Source: JADGNZ01 sp963715895
Lineage (GTDB): Bacteria > Acidobacteriota > Thermoanaerobaculia > Gp7-AA8
Direction of reading: 5' to 3'
NCBI GenBank assembly: GCA_963715895.1
Contig: OY970284.1
Coordinates: 5,022,001 to 5,086,000 of the forward strand
Length of the DNA: 64,000 bases
The notes under the pieces were generated by a model. It had not been told where the DNA came from. It searched no databases and saw only the letters and a program-made list of their open reading frames with translations. Position 1 is the first letter of the stretch; each line of letters opens with the position of its first letter. The translations under genes were made by a program, and so were the position numbers. This document shows positions 44,900-52,814 of the stretch, piece after piece.

Positions 44900-45694
44900 T
44901 CACGCGACCGGCATCAGTTCATTCATCTCGTTCCACACACGCAAGCAGACGCCAGCCAGCGTGTAAAGGGCTATCAACAGTTTGCGTCGAATTCGGTTCA
45001 GCAGCCAGAACCTGATATGTGCCTCGATGCTCTCGCCGGCGCGACTGAGCAGGGCAAGTTGGAGGATGAACGCGAGGGTTCCGGTGATCAGGCGAGTGAC
45101 AGGGTCGGACCCTGCACCGGGTATTGCGGCACCAACAATCTCTGCCAGAACGAACGATACGATGAAGGCGACGGTAAGGAACGTGTAGCGCGCAAAACTC
45201 AGCAGAGCCTGCGCGCCATACGACGACGCGCCGACGGAGGCGACGTACCGGAGCTCGACGTCGGAAGCCCACACCGCCCGCAGGCGCGGCAACAACTCGA
45301 GCGGCAAGCCCTGAGGTATTCGCCCAGCCGCCTCCAACTCCTTCAGGACCACAACGCCTGCGACGCGAATACGAGCGAGTGTTATGTCCACGAGTCGCGG
45401 AACGTCGGCGGCGATCGCTGCGCAGCGGCGCGTCAGCGCTTCCGGATCAGAGACCTTCGACTCCGACATCTTCTTGACTTCGTCGAACATGGCGGCAACG
45501 TCGTGTACGACGCGATCTGATCGATAGGAGTCAGGTGCGGTGTCTGTCGCTCGCTGTCCAGCGGCGGTTCGCTCATCGGCCCTCTTGAATAGGAGTGCCG
45601 CCGATCGCAGAATCCCTACCCCGGCGTAGCCGGAACCAAGAAAACCGCGCGCCTGAGCTAGACCTTCCGCTCCTTGTTTTTCGGCTACCGTCAT
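44900..45694 (-). CDS. Phage-region membrane protein, unknown
   Basis: 264 residues. A soluble helical N-terminal 140, then hydrophobic segments at about 165-190 (FLTVAFIVSFVLAEIVGAAI), 203-220 (GTLAFILQLALLSRAG) and 235-252 (LLIALYTLAGVCLRVW). No recognised family. A membrane protein in the early operon could act in superinfection exclusion or anti-phage defence; that is only inferred from place. Confidence 0.55.
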   Translation of the reverse strand: MTVAEKQGAEGLAQARGFLGSGYAGVGILRSAALLFKRADERTAAGQRATDTAPDSYRSDRVVHDVAAMFDEVKKMSESKVSDPEALTRRCAAIAADVPRLVDITLARIRVAGVVVLKELEAAGRIPQGLPLELLPRLRAVWASDVELRYVASVGASSYGAQALLSFARYTFLTVAFIVSFVLAEIVGAAIPGAGSDPVTRLITGTLAFILQLALLSRAGESIEAHIRFWLLNRIRRKLLIALYTLAGVCLRVWNEMNELMPVA

Positions 45695-45754
45695 CCATCA
45701 CTTGCCTAAGCCAAGAAGAAGTTTTTTCGGTTGAACGCGACTGCGGATGTAATT

Positions 45755-46447
45755 TCAACCACCAACGCGCTTCGCCGCAACCTCGCACGAGCGCTCGTCG
45801 ATGTCGATGCCAATCGCTCGCCGCTTCAGATCCTTTGCTGCCCTCAGCGTCGGGCCTGAGCCCATGAACGGATCGACGACGAGCTCTCCTTCACTCGTCG
45901 AGTTTGCAATCAACCACGACATCAGAGGCACCGGCTTTACCATCGGGTGAACGGGGTCGCGCCGGGCGTACCAGTCGTAGCGATAAACCGCGAGCGGCCG
46001 AGGCCTGGCCAGCCGACGCATGCCCTTCGCTGCGTAGATGATCGCCTCCCAATTCGAGCCGTAGCCAGCCACGAGATCGCCGCGGCGGGCCATGTTGCCC
46101 TTGTCCCACACGAGCAGGTTCTTCACGCGCCAGTGCTGCGCGACGACGTCGATTGCCTCGCCGATTCGCGCCGGAGCAGCAAAGAAGTAGGCGTGTCGAT
46201 CCTGCGCGAGCAGGCCATCGAGAAGGGGCATAGCTTCCCGCATCGTGTTCAGGGATTCGTCGCCAGCGATCCCCTTCGCCATGAAGTGATCCTTCGGGCG
46301 CGATGATCCGGCCATTGAGCGACTGACGTAGCCGATGCCGTAGGGTGGATCGGTCAGGACGAGGTCTGCCGAAACGTTCAACTGCGGCAGGATCTCGCGC
46401 ACATCGCCGTGATAAATCGTGATTCCGTCGCCGCTGTAGTAGGTCAC
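45755..46447 (-). CDS. Phage DNA methyltransferase (N6-adenine or N4-cytosine)
   Basis: 230 residues. Catalytic motif DPPY in LVLTDPPYGIGY (residues 33-36) comes before the AdoMet-binding motif VVDPFMGSGPTLRA near residue 190, the order of beta-class amino methyltransferases. It would methylate A or C in a short target to protect phage DNA or regulate genes. No restriction partner is adjacent, so it is an orphan methylase. The start is GTG at 46447. Confidence 0.85.
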   Translation of the reverse strand: MTYYSGDGITIYHGDVREILPQLNVSADLVLTDPPYGIGYVSRSMAGSSRPKDHFMAKGIAGDESLNTMREAMPLLDGLLAQDRHAYFFAAPARIGEAIDVVAQHWRVKNLLVWDKGNMARRGDLVAGYGSNWEAIIYAAKGMRRLARPRPLAVYRYDWYARRDPVHPMVKPVPLMSWLIANSTSEGELVVDPFMGSGPTLRAAKDLKRRAIGIDIDERSCEVAAKRVGG

Positions 46448-46518
46448 TGGCGACCTTATCTCTCGATTCTGTGGACCGTGGCATCAGAGAATGAGGGCCA
46501 CTTCCGATTCGGATGGAG

Positions 46519-46815
46519 TTACTTCGCTTGCAGTTCGGTGGTTCGCAGATCAGCAACCATTCGCTTCCGGCTCGCGAGAGCCGCGCGGAGCTTCCGAGCA
46601 GCCTTGCGCAACTCCGTCTCGTCGCCGGCCGCGGCGTCATAGTCTCGGATCGCGGCCTCGGCGCGGGAACGCTCGTGATTGTGAGTCGACGCGTACCACC
46701 GAAGAGCCGCGGCAATCGTTTCAGCGTGAGTCAAATCGCGATCGATGAGTCGCCTGAGAGCGATCTGTGATGCCGGGCGCTGGAACCTCACCCGGTAGTC
46801 GTAGAGCGCCCTCAT
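46519..46815 (-). CDS. Small early phage protein, 98 residues
   Basis: Basic, Ala/Arg-rich helical protein (MRALYDYRVRFQRPASQIAL, LRKAARKLRAALASRKRM). The ATG at 46815 overlaps the loader gene's TGA (ATGA). No domain recognised. Probably part of the replication operon. Confidence 0.6.
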   Translation of the reverse strand: MRALYDYRVRFQRPASQIALRRLIDRDLTHAETIAAALRWYASTHNHERSRAEAAIRDYDAAAGDETELRKAARKLRAALASRKRMVADLRTTELQAK

Positions 46816-47984
46816 TGGAGTCCTCGCCGATCTCCTGGTTTCCGCCAAGCCTTGCCAGCCGTCTCGTCGCTGAAGTCAGGCATCATCGCGGCGATCTCCT
46901 CCTCGACCGTGCGTCTCACCGCTTGCTCGCTTTCACTTTCCGGCTGTTCGGACCGTGACGGCGCGCGCGAGGTAGCAAGCTCACCGATCAACTTCATGAA
47001 TTGCACGCGGCCGGCGTTGCTCTCCTTGGCCACTTCGCTGCGGTGACTCTGATCTCGGATCTCGACGGCCCTCGACATCTCGAGGATTCGGTCGCAGATG
47101 CGCTGCGCCTGCATCACTTCATCCGGCGAGTCGGCCGGAGCGAGATGATCGGCCAGCCGGCCGAGAGAGTAGTTGCTGGTGATGACCGTTGGAAGCATCC
47201 CGTCGTATCGAAAGTTGATGACGCTGTAGAGAACGCCCGCGCTCGCGGCGCTCGGTTTCTCGCTGCCCACATCGTCCAGAATCAACAGATCGGCGCGACG
47301 GTACTGGTCAAGGATCTGCAGCTCGCTGACGCCCGAATCCTTCGCGTACGTCGCGCGGATCTTGAGAAGCAGATCGGGAAACGAAACAGCCCGCACGACG
47401 ACGTGTGGGCTGTACCAAAGGAGCACAGCAACCGCACGGTTGGCCTCGGTGCTCTTGCCGGTGCCGCGCGCTCCGTGCGCGTATACCCAAGGCATCGCAG
47501 CTTCCTTCATGCGGAGCTGACGCAGAGCCTTTCGAAGTTTCGCTCCGTCCTCGGTGGGTATGAATTGCGTGGTGTCGAAGAGAACCCGCAGTGGGACGCC
47601 GGCAGCGGTCAGGCCGCGGAGCAGATTGCCGATTCGATTCATCCTGGCTCCTTCCTGTTGCGCAGCAGCGCACCCCGCGCATCGCTTCGGCTCGTAGAAC
47701 GTTTCCGGCAGGAACGGTCCTGCGTAGCCGCGCCTCGTAGCCTCCTCGAGGCGCTCGGACGTCATCCCCAAACGTTGCTCGATGGCGGTGCCGCAGCCGA
47801 CGCACTGCGCCGTTCGCGTTTCCGGGGGCGGGCGAAGTCTTTCTGAGCGCGGCGGCATCGTTCCCGGCCCGCCGAAAGCGGCGGGATGCGTGACGCCCGC
47901 CTGTCGTCGCGCCGCATCGAGCTTCGAGCGCAGCTCGTCGTCGGTTAACTCCGGAACCACAACTACCGCTGCGGCATCGTTCAT
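46812..47984 (-). CDS. DnaC/IstB-type helicase loader ATPase
   Basis: 390 residues. The N-terminal part has two CxxC pairs (QCVGCG and RCAGCAAA), a likely zinc site. The AAA+ core follows: Walker A GARGTGKST near 170, Walker B RADLLILDDVG, sensor 1 PTVITSNYS and an Arg-finger region QRICDRILEM. This is the helicase loader class that brings the host helicase to phage origins. Its start overlaps the replication protein's stop (ATGA). Confidence 0.82.
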   Translation of the reverse strand: MNDAAAVVVVPELTDDELRSKLDAARRQAGVTHPAAFGGPGTMPPRSERLRPPPETRTAQCVGCGTAIEQRLGMTSERLEEATRRGYAGPFLPETFYEPKRCAGCAAAQQEGARMNRIGNLLRGLTAAGVPLRVLFDTTQFIPTEDGAKLRKALRQLRMKEAAMPWVYAHGARGTGKSTEANRAVAVLLWYSPHVVVRAVSFPDLLLKIRATYAKDSGVSELQILDQYRRADLLILDDVGSEKPSAASAGVLYSVINFRYDGMLPTVITSNYSLGRLADHLAPADSPDEVMQAQRICDRILEMSRAVEIRDQSHRSEVAKESNAGRVQFMKLIGELATSRAPSRSEQPESESEQAVRRTVEEEIAAMMPDFSDETAGKAWRKPGDRRGLQ

Positions 47985-48835
47985 TCGAATGTCCTCATGT
48001 CGTCAAATTCGTTGAATCGTTTTGGATCTGGACGAGCCGCGCGCTTGGGTCGCTTCTCTCGTTTCGCAGCCAGGTCGCGCATCCACGTCAGACCCCAATC
48101 GGACTTCCTGCCTTTCGGTGAGCTGGCGCGGCGTTCCCAGAAGGCTCGGAATTCGCCGAGGTCTGCGTCGAGATCGAAGTCCGGGTAGAGCATCCGCATG
48201 CGCCCCAGAAGCGCTGCGTCGGGTCGCCAATCATCGGGAATTGGAACTGCGGCCACGGCCGATCTGCCGCCTCGCGCGCGCGAACCTGGTTTCTTTTGAT
48301 CTTGGGAAAGAAAAGAGTCAAAACCAGAGTCAGAAACAGAGAAAGAAGAAGAGGAAGACTGCGTAGCATCGCGTTCGCTATGCGAACGCAATGCGAACGC
48401 ATCGGCCTCCCCCACCTCACGGCCTTCAATTGCCTCGTCCTCATCCTGCCTCTCAGAACGCCATTTGGAGTTGGCCGAGCGGCGCGCCTTGTCCGACTTG
48501 TCCCTCGCTTTGGCAACCTCTTCGAAGAGACGTCCGTTGCGGAAGAACCCGTCACCCGTTGCCTCGAACATTGGCCGCGGGCCGGTGAACAGGCGTCTTC
48601 GGGTTCTCATCCATTCGTCGGCCGTCTGTCCGACGACGTCTTGGAACATCTCGTCGTCATCGGGCAGGTCCGTCTGATCGCGGCCGTGCAGGAAGGCGTG
48701 ATCGAGCAGGTCCCTGAAGGCATGCTGCGTTGCCTTTGGCAAGTGAGAGACCATGGCGCGGAAGTCACCCGGAGACCAGGCGAACCAGTCGAGACGCTTG
48801 GCCTCGGCCGGCCGCTTCTGTTGTGCGACAGTCAT
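47981..48835 (-). CDS. Phage replication protein, DUF1376-containing (O-like)
   Basis: 284 residues. The N-terminal DUF1376 module is recognisable: RLDWFAWSPGDFRAMVSHLP, then DLLDHAFLHGRD, LPDDDEMF and FRNGRLFEEV. A variable Ser-rich linker follows (ATQSSSSSFSVSDSGFDSFL), then a C-terminal WxPDAALLGRMRMLYPDFDL part like replication proteins that bind the loader. The ATG at 48835 is chosen because DUF1376 starts right after it. It carries iteron-like repeats in and upstream of the gene. Confidence 0.72.
   Translation of the reverse strand: MTVAQQKRPAEAKRLDWFAWSPGDFRAMVSHLPKATQHAFRDLLDHAFLHGRDQTDLPDDDEMFQDVVGQTADEWMRTRRRLFTGPRPMFEATGDGFFRNGRLFEEVAKARDKSDKARRSANSKWRSERQDEDEAIEGREVGEADAFALRSHSERDATQSSSSSFSVSDSGFDSFLSQDQKKPGSRARGGRSAVAAVPIPDDWRPDAALLGRMRMLYPDFDLDADLGEFRAFWERRASSPKGRKSDWGLTWMRDLAAKREKRPKRAARPDPKRFNEFDDMRTFE
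48371..48401. other. Iteron-like repeats inside the replication gene, candidate origin
   Basis: TGCGAACGCA occurs twice in tandem (48381-48390, 48392-48401), with an inverted copy GCGTTCGC at 48371-48378. In lambda the origin iterons also lie within the O gene. Confidence 0.45.
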
Positions 48836-48856
48836 GCGGTCTGGCTCCGTTCGGCA

Positions 48857-48888
48857 TGCGAACGCTCTGCGAACGCATACCGAACGCA
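48857..48888. other. Iteron-like repeats upstream of the replication gene
   Basis: TGCGAACGC (48857-48865), TGCGAACGCA (48868-48877) and CCGAACGCA (48880-48888) follow at 11-12 bp spacing, the same word as inside the gene. Candidate binding sites for the replication protein or an operator. Confidence 0.45.
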
Positions 48889-48920
48889 TCCCGAGGGCAT
48901 ATGCGTCTTGCGGGTCGCGC

Positions 48921-49229
48921 TCACAGCGTGGGCATCTCCGACTCGAGAAACCGGTCGACGCGCCGCACGATGAGGTAGTAACGCCGGCCCGAACCATCAC
49001 CGGAGTAGCTCACCGGTAAGAGCGCCTTCGCCTCTGCGATCGTGAGGCCATACATCCGTCGGAGTAGTTCGGCGAACTTCCGCTTGAGCGGGATCATTCT
49101 CGGTTCGACGCTCGGAGGGCGAAGACGAACCGCGTGCGTTCTGCCTCGAAGGCGATGAATCCGCACGGCGGTCATCTTCGGGTTCATGAGGTCGAGCGGC
49201 TCTCGCCTGGCTCGCGCGAGGGTAGTCAT
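48921..49229 (-). CDS. Small early phage protein, 102 residues
   Basis: Basic protein, C-terminal half MYGLTIAEAKALLPVSYSGD then RRYYLIVRRVDRFLE. It overlaps the regulator upstream by four bases (ATGA). No recognised domain; possibly DNA-binding. Confidence 0.55.
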   Translation of the reverse strand: MTTLARARREPLDLMNPKMTAVRIHRLRGRTHAVRLRPPSVEPRMIPLKRKFAELLRRMYGLTIAEAKALLPVSYSGDGSGRRYYLIVRRVDRFLESEMPTL

Positions 49230-49573
49230 CGCGACGATGCGCTCCGGCGTGCTTGGCGGACAGGACGCCCAGGTGCGCGAACCGCCGTCGGTTCTTCGCG
49301 AGAATTGCCAGTCGCGAGCCGCCTAGAATTAAATTCTTCGCATGCGTCGAGCACGCGGCCGGGGGAAAGGCTGAGCAACTCCGCGAGGAGCCTGAGTTTG
49401 TCGGCCGGAGGCATGTAGATGCCCCGCAACTGTTTGTAGAGCGCGTCGGCTCCTCCGGCGTACCCGAGGAAGATGGCGAACTCCGTGAAGCCCTTGCCAC
49501 GGTTCGACTTCTGCCACGCTGTGAACGCCTTGCGAATGGGGTGAATCGGTCTCTTACCTGAAGTTATGTGCAT
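49226..49573 (-). CDS. Cro-like/early regulator candidate
   Basis: 115 residues. The segment FTEFAIFLGYAGGADALYKQ followed by LRLLAELLSLSPGRVLDACEE has the helix-turn-helix spacing of phage regulators. It is the first gene of the leftward early operon, divergent from the XRE repressor, which is where Cro or CII analogues lie. A -35 TTGACC and -10 TAGACT precede it, and the message would be nearly leaderless. Confidence 0.6.
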   Translation of the reverse strand: MHITSGKRPIHPIRKAFTAWQKSNRGKGFTEFAIFLGYAGGADALYKQLRGIYMPPADKLRLLAELLSLSPGRVLDACEEFNSRRLATGNSREEPTAVRAPGRPVRQARRSASSR

Positions 49574-49586
49574 AGATTGGAGGCGG

Positions 49587-49616
49587 AGTCTAAGAGTAAG
49601 ATTCGTGTTTGGTCAA
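49587..49616 (-). promoter_or_regulatory. Leftward early promoter
   Basis: On the - strand, -35 TTGACC (49616-49611) and -10 TAGACT (49592-49587), 18-bp spacing. The transcript would start about six bases before the ATG at 49573. AGAGTAAG (49594-49600 area) is mirrored by CTTACTCT near 49674-49681, which may be operator half-sites. Confidence 0.5.
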
Positions 49617-49669
49617 TGTTTTCGAAACCCAAGAGTCACATAGGAGTCTGCATTCTTAGAATCCAATTC

Positions 49670-49699
49670 TTGACTTACTCTCGGCAGAGGAGCTACCTT
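49670..49699 (+). promoter_or_regulatory. Rightward promoter for repressor and integrase
   Basis: TTGACT (49670-49675) and TACCTT (49694-49699), 18-bp spacing. Start of transcription would be at or near the ATG 49708, so the message may be leaderless; GAGGAG (49687-49692) is too far upstream to serve as a ribosome site. Confidence 0.45.
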
Positions 49700-49707
49700 T
49701 CGCGTCC

Positions 49708-50124
49708 ATGGACGCACATCTCTTTCTCAAGGCTGAGCGTGAACGGCAGCGGCACAGCGCCGGTGAAGTTGCCGACTATCTTGGGCTTACCGAAGACATG
49801 GTGAGGCGGTACGACAGCGGCCGAAGCGATATCAGTCTCCGCACCGCAACCCGCTACGCCGAGTTTCTCGGCAAGCAACTCGGCGACATCCTTCCGGCCT
49901 CGAACGTTCGACTTGCCGAGGCCGAACCCATCATGAAGGTGCTGCAGGAATTTGAGCCCGAGGAGCGCGAGGAGATCGTGCATCACGTGCTGCGGACGAT
50001 CGCCTTCATGGGGCGGATGATGAGGATGCGGGCGGCGAATGAGATATCGCGTTCGGCGTCGAACGAGTCAGAGCCTGCCGAGCCAAATGAAACCGCGGCC
50101 ACGACGCCGTCGGAGGAGAAATGA
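49708..50124 (+). CDS. XRE-family phage repressor
   Basis: 138 residues with an N-terminal helix-turn-helix (SAGEVADYLGLTEDMVRRYDSG, cut here to its core positions 17-38), then FLGKQLGDILP. The C-terminal half is helical, acidic and Ser/Glu-rich. There is no S24 peptidase domain, so it is not a LexA/CI-type self-cleaving repressor and induction must work another way. It overlaps the integrase start by four bases (ATGA). Confidence 0.75.
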   Translation: MDAHLFLKAERERQRHSAGEVADYLGLTEDMVRRYDSGRSDISLRTATRYAEFLGKQLGDILPASNVRLAEAEPIMKVLQEFEPEEREEIVHHVLRTIAFMGRMMRMRAANEISRSASNESEPAEPNETAATTPSEEK

Positions 50125-51437
50125 GCGGCTACGTTCGAGTGACATGGGAGTTCCGGCGGAATGCTTACGTCATTCGGCCTAGACAGTGGCAACTCGACCT
50201 GAACGGGCGTGCCACTCGGATGGATACGCAGCTAAAGATCCCGAAGGAAGTGTTCCGGAAGGCGGGCGTGCCGGGCGACGTGCGCAGCAAACGCGCTGAC
50301 GTCATCGCCGCGAACTACGCGGCCAAACGCGAGCGCGAGTTGAACGAGCCGGACCGGAAACTGCGCATGACGCTTTCCGAGATCGGCGATCAGTGGCTCG
50401 AGTCACGAAAGCGGAAAGACCCCAAGACGCTTGCCAGCGACCGGCTGCTCATTTCCTACGCCGTGGCATTCTTCGCTGATCGCGACCCCTCGACGATCGA
50501 CATCGGGGCAGCCGAGCTGTATCGCGACTGGTTGTTCGAGCGCGGAGTTGTGGCACGCCTGGGCAAGCGCGAGCTGCGCAAGATGTCTCCGCGCTCGGTC
50601 TACAACGCCGTGGCCTTCCTCCCGCGCCTCTTGGAGTTCGGATACGAGCGCAAACGCGACACCGGCATGACAGCGCTCGAGCTGCGCGCCGTACCGGAAG
50701 TCGAAGGCAAGGCGGGCCTCGGCGGCGCACGCAAGATGAGCATCGACGAATTCTGGCGCGCGTACGAAGCTGCCGGACGCCTCCCGCGGGTAGGAACGAA
50801 ATTGCAGGTGACCTTGGCGCTCGGCCTCGCCACATGGCTGCGGCTCGAAGCGCTCCTCAACCTTCAAGTGACATGGATCGATGCCGTCGAAGCCACGGTC
50901 AGAGTTCCACCCGAATTCATGAAGGGCGGCAAGACAGAGCTGATTCTGCCTCTCAATCGCTTCGCAATGGCATCAATCCAGCGGGTGACCATGGCGTTCC
51001 CCAAGGCGCTCCATGTCTTGCCGGTGAACCCCAGGACGCATCGCCCCGCGACAAACCTGTTTCACACCCTGCGGGCAATCGCGGCCGGCGCGGACATGCC
51101 GCCGTTCTCGCTGCACAGCATTCGAAAGACCGCAGCGTCGCTCATTCTGAACCACCGGTGTGATTACTGCCGCCACTGCCGAATGTTCCTCGCCGATCAC
51201 AAGCGTGACCGTTGCGCGAACGGCGAGACGACCTTCTTCCCCACCCACGCGGCCGGCGTGAAGAAGATCGTCGCGGACCGTATCCTTGCGCACGCGATGC
51301 CGCAGATGGACACGGCCTACTTCGAGGTCGACTTGGAATCAATGCGTGACGCGCTGAGCGTCATCGATGAGGAGTGGGAGCGCTACAACCGCCGCAGCGA
51401 GGGCAAGGTCATCGAAATAGCCGCGCGACGTGCATGA
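50121..51437 (+). CDS. Phage tyrosine integrase with a Cys-rich insert
   Basis: 438 residues. N-terminal arm/core-binding domains (to about 190) precede the catalytic domain: R241 (WLRLEALL), H332 and R335 (HSIRKTA), H391 (ILAHAMP) and Y400 (DTAYFEVD). Between HxxR and H391 is an insert with C347, C350, C353 and C365 and nearby His (HRCDYCRHC...HKRDRC), a likely zinc site unusual for integrases. It is cotranslated with the repressor. It carries out site-specific insertion, probably at the tRNA-Glu end near 16.78 kb. Confidence 0.88.
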   Translation: MSGYVRVTWEFRRNAYVIRPRQWQLDLNGRATRMDTQLKIPKEVFRKAGVPGDVRSKRADVIAANYAAKRERELNEPDRKLRMTLSEIGDQWLESRKRKDPKTLASDRLLISYAVAFFADRDPSTIDIGAAELYRDWLFERGVVARLGKRELRKMSPRSVYNAVAFLPRLLEFGYERKRDTGMTALELRAVPEVEGKAGLGGARKMSIDEFWRAYEAAGRLPRVGTKLQVTLALGLATWLRLEALLNLQVTWIDAVEATVRVPPEFMKGGKTELILPLNRFAMASIQRVTMAFPKALHVLPVNPRTHRPATNLFHTLRAIAAGADMPPFSLHSIRKTAASLILNHRCDYCRHCRMFLADHKRDRCANGETTFFPTHAAGVKKIVADRILAHAMPQMDTAYFEVDLESMRDALSVIDEEWERYNRRSEGKVIEIAARRA

Positions 51438-51511
51438 GCTTCAAGACGGAAACGATCGTACGTTGAAGACTGTTCGCCCCCCTCACATAGCTTCGCAAAT
51501 TGAGTGGCACC

Positions 51512-51775
51512 TCATTCCCTTGGACTTTCGCCCATTTGCGCTTGCGGCCTACGTCGCCTCGTGCGCATCAAGATCACGATAGATGCGATGAGCAAGGCTC
51601 CCGGCAAACTGAGCGCGTACTCCCATCGTAACGCTTCGTGCCGGGCGTCACCCGGATAGTTTGGCGCACCACTTAACGACGCTATCGCCGTAATCGCCAG
51701 CAGGCAATATGCAATGGTCAAGCAGGCCGCGATCAGACTCATCCAGGCGTAGGGTCTTAGACGTCGCGCCTCCAT
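51512..51775 (-). CDS. Small two-TM membrane protein at the end of the Rhs operon
   Basis: 87 residues with two membrane segments (about 12-34, AWMSLIAACLTIAYCLLAIT, and 55-70, LSLPGALLIASIVILM) and a basic tail. GGAGG lies eight bases before the ATG. It is 52 bp after the gene at 51828. Could be an accessory or immunity-type protein for the Rhs product; no family recognised. Confidence 0.55.
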   Translation of the reverse strand: MEARRLRPYAWMSLIAACLTIAYCLLAITAIASLSGAPNYPGDARHEALRWEYALSLPGALLIASIVILMRTRRRRPQAQMGESPRE

Positions 51776-51827
51776 CAGAAATACCTCCGAAATTGCCCTG
51801 CAAATGGCAATATCGGCCCCACGCCGC

Positions 51828-52814
51828 TCACTGCTTGCTGCCTGCCAGTCGCAATTCGTTCAGCACCTCTTCGGCTTCCACCCTTACCGCGCCGTCGCCG
51901 GTCAACATCAGTGCCTTCGCTTTTTCAGTCGCCACTTGCCGAAAGCGCTCCGCATTCACCTTGTCGTCGACAAGGTCGTAATACTCTGCCTTCGCTTTAA
52001 GGAGCCGAGGCGAATCGGGGTGCGATATAAGGCCGGCATCGAGTATGGCCAAAGCGTGCCGCTTGTAATCGTCGCCAAATCCGTCTTGCCAGCACAGAAG
52101 ATCAACTTGAGAGTACATCGTATACCACATCTTGTCCGACGACGGATTCGCTTTCAGATATTCAATTGCGCCATTGCAATCACGAACGACTATTAACTGC
52201 CACGTACGCTGCTGCCATACCGGCCGTGCGTCCTCTAGGTCTGTAGCTGAGTTTGTCATCGTTATGGTGTGTGACGGGACTGTACTTAGAGGCGGCTGTT
52301 CCTCGCCAAGGCGCCGGAGCACGAATCGATCTTCCCGCGAGTCTGGTTTGCGCCGGAGATTAGCTGTAGCAACTTGCGCGGCGCGCTCGTAAAAGACGCG
52401 CGCGCCGGTCACGTCGCCAAGCATTTCCAACAGCCCGCCTTTGTCCATGATGAGCAAGGCCGACTCCGGATAACGGTGCATTCCCTCATCGATTGCCGAC
52501 AGAGCTGCTCGCTTGTCCACATCACTGCGGGAGTGTGACCAACACATCGCTTCTCCGAGCCCGCGCAACTCATACCATTCCTCCGATACCTCTGCGGGCG
52601 GTATTGTTTTGAGGAACGCTCGTAGCTCATCACATCGCTTCGAACCTAAAAGGCTAATGCCCCGCTCTACCCATGCTGGTGGCCGACCTGATGCGGATGC
52701 GGTCAGTGTCGGCGGCAAACTAGGAGGTAACTTTGGCCTATTGCAGGCCGATCCTGCGAGCAAGCTTGTTGTGATGATAAAGAAGACCTCTACGCCGACA
52801 GTGCGCGTCGTCAT
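51828..52814 (-). CDS. Secreted, TPR-like protein coupled to the Rhs gene
   Basis: 328 residues. The N-terminal hydrophobic stretch ending SLLAGSACN looks like a signal peptide with a degenerate lipobox. The body is helical with TPR-like repeats (ESALLIMDKGGLLEMLGDVT, SPRLLKAKAEYYDLVDDKVN). The ATG at 52814 overlaps the Rhs TGA (ATGA). A gene so placed after an Rhs gene is where an immunity protein would be, but TPR-like lipoproteins can also be accessory; which it is cannot be told here. Confidence 0.65.
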   Translation of the reverse strand: MTTRTVGVEVFFIITTSLLAGSACNRPKLPPSLPPTLTASASGRPPAWVERGISLLGSKRCDELRAFLKTIPPAEVSEEWYELRGLGEAMCWSHSRSDVDKRAALSAIDEGMHRYPESALLIMDKGGLLEMLGDVTGARVFYERAAQVATANLRRKPDSREDRFVLRRLGEEQPPLSTVPSHTITMTNSATDLEDARPVWQQRTWQLIVVRDCNGAIEYLKANPSSDKMWYTMYSQVDLLCWQDGFGDDYKRHALAILDAGLISHPDSPRLLKAKAEYYDLVDDKVNAERFRQVATEKAKALMLTGDGAVRVEAEEVLNELRLAGSKQ

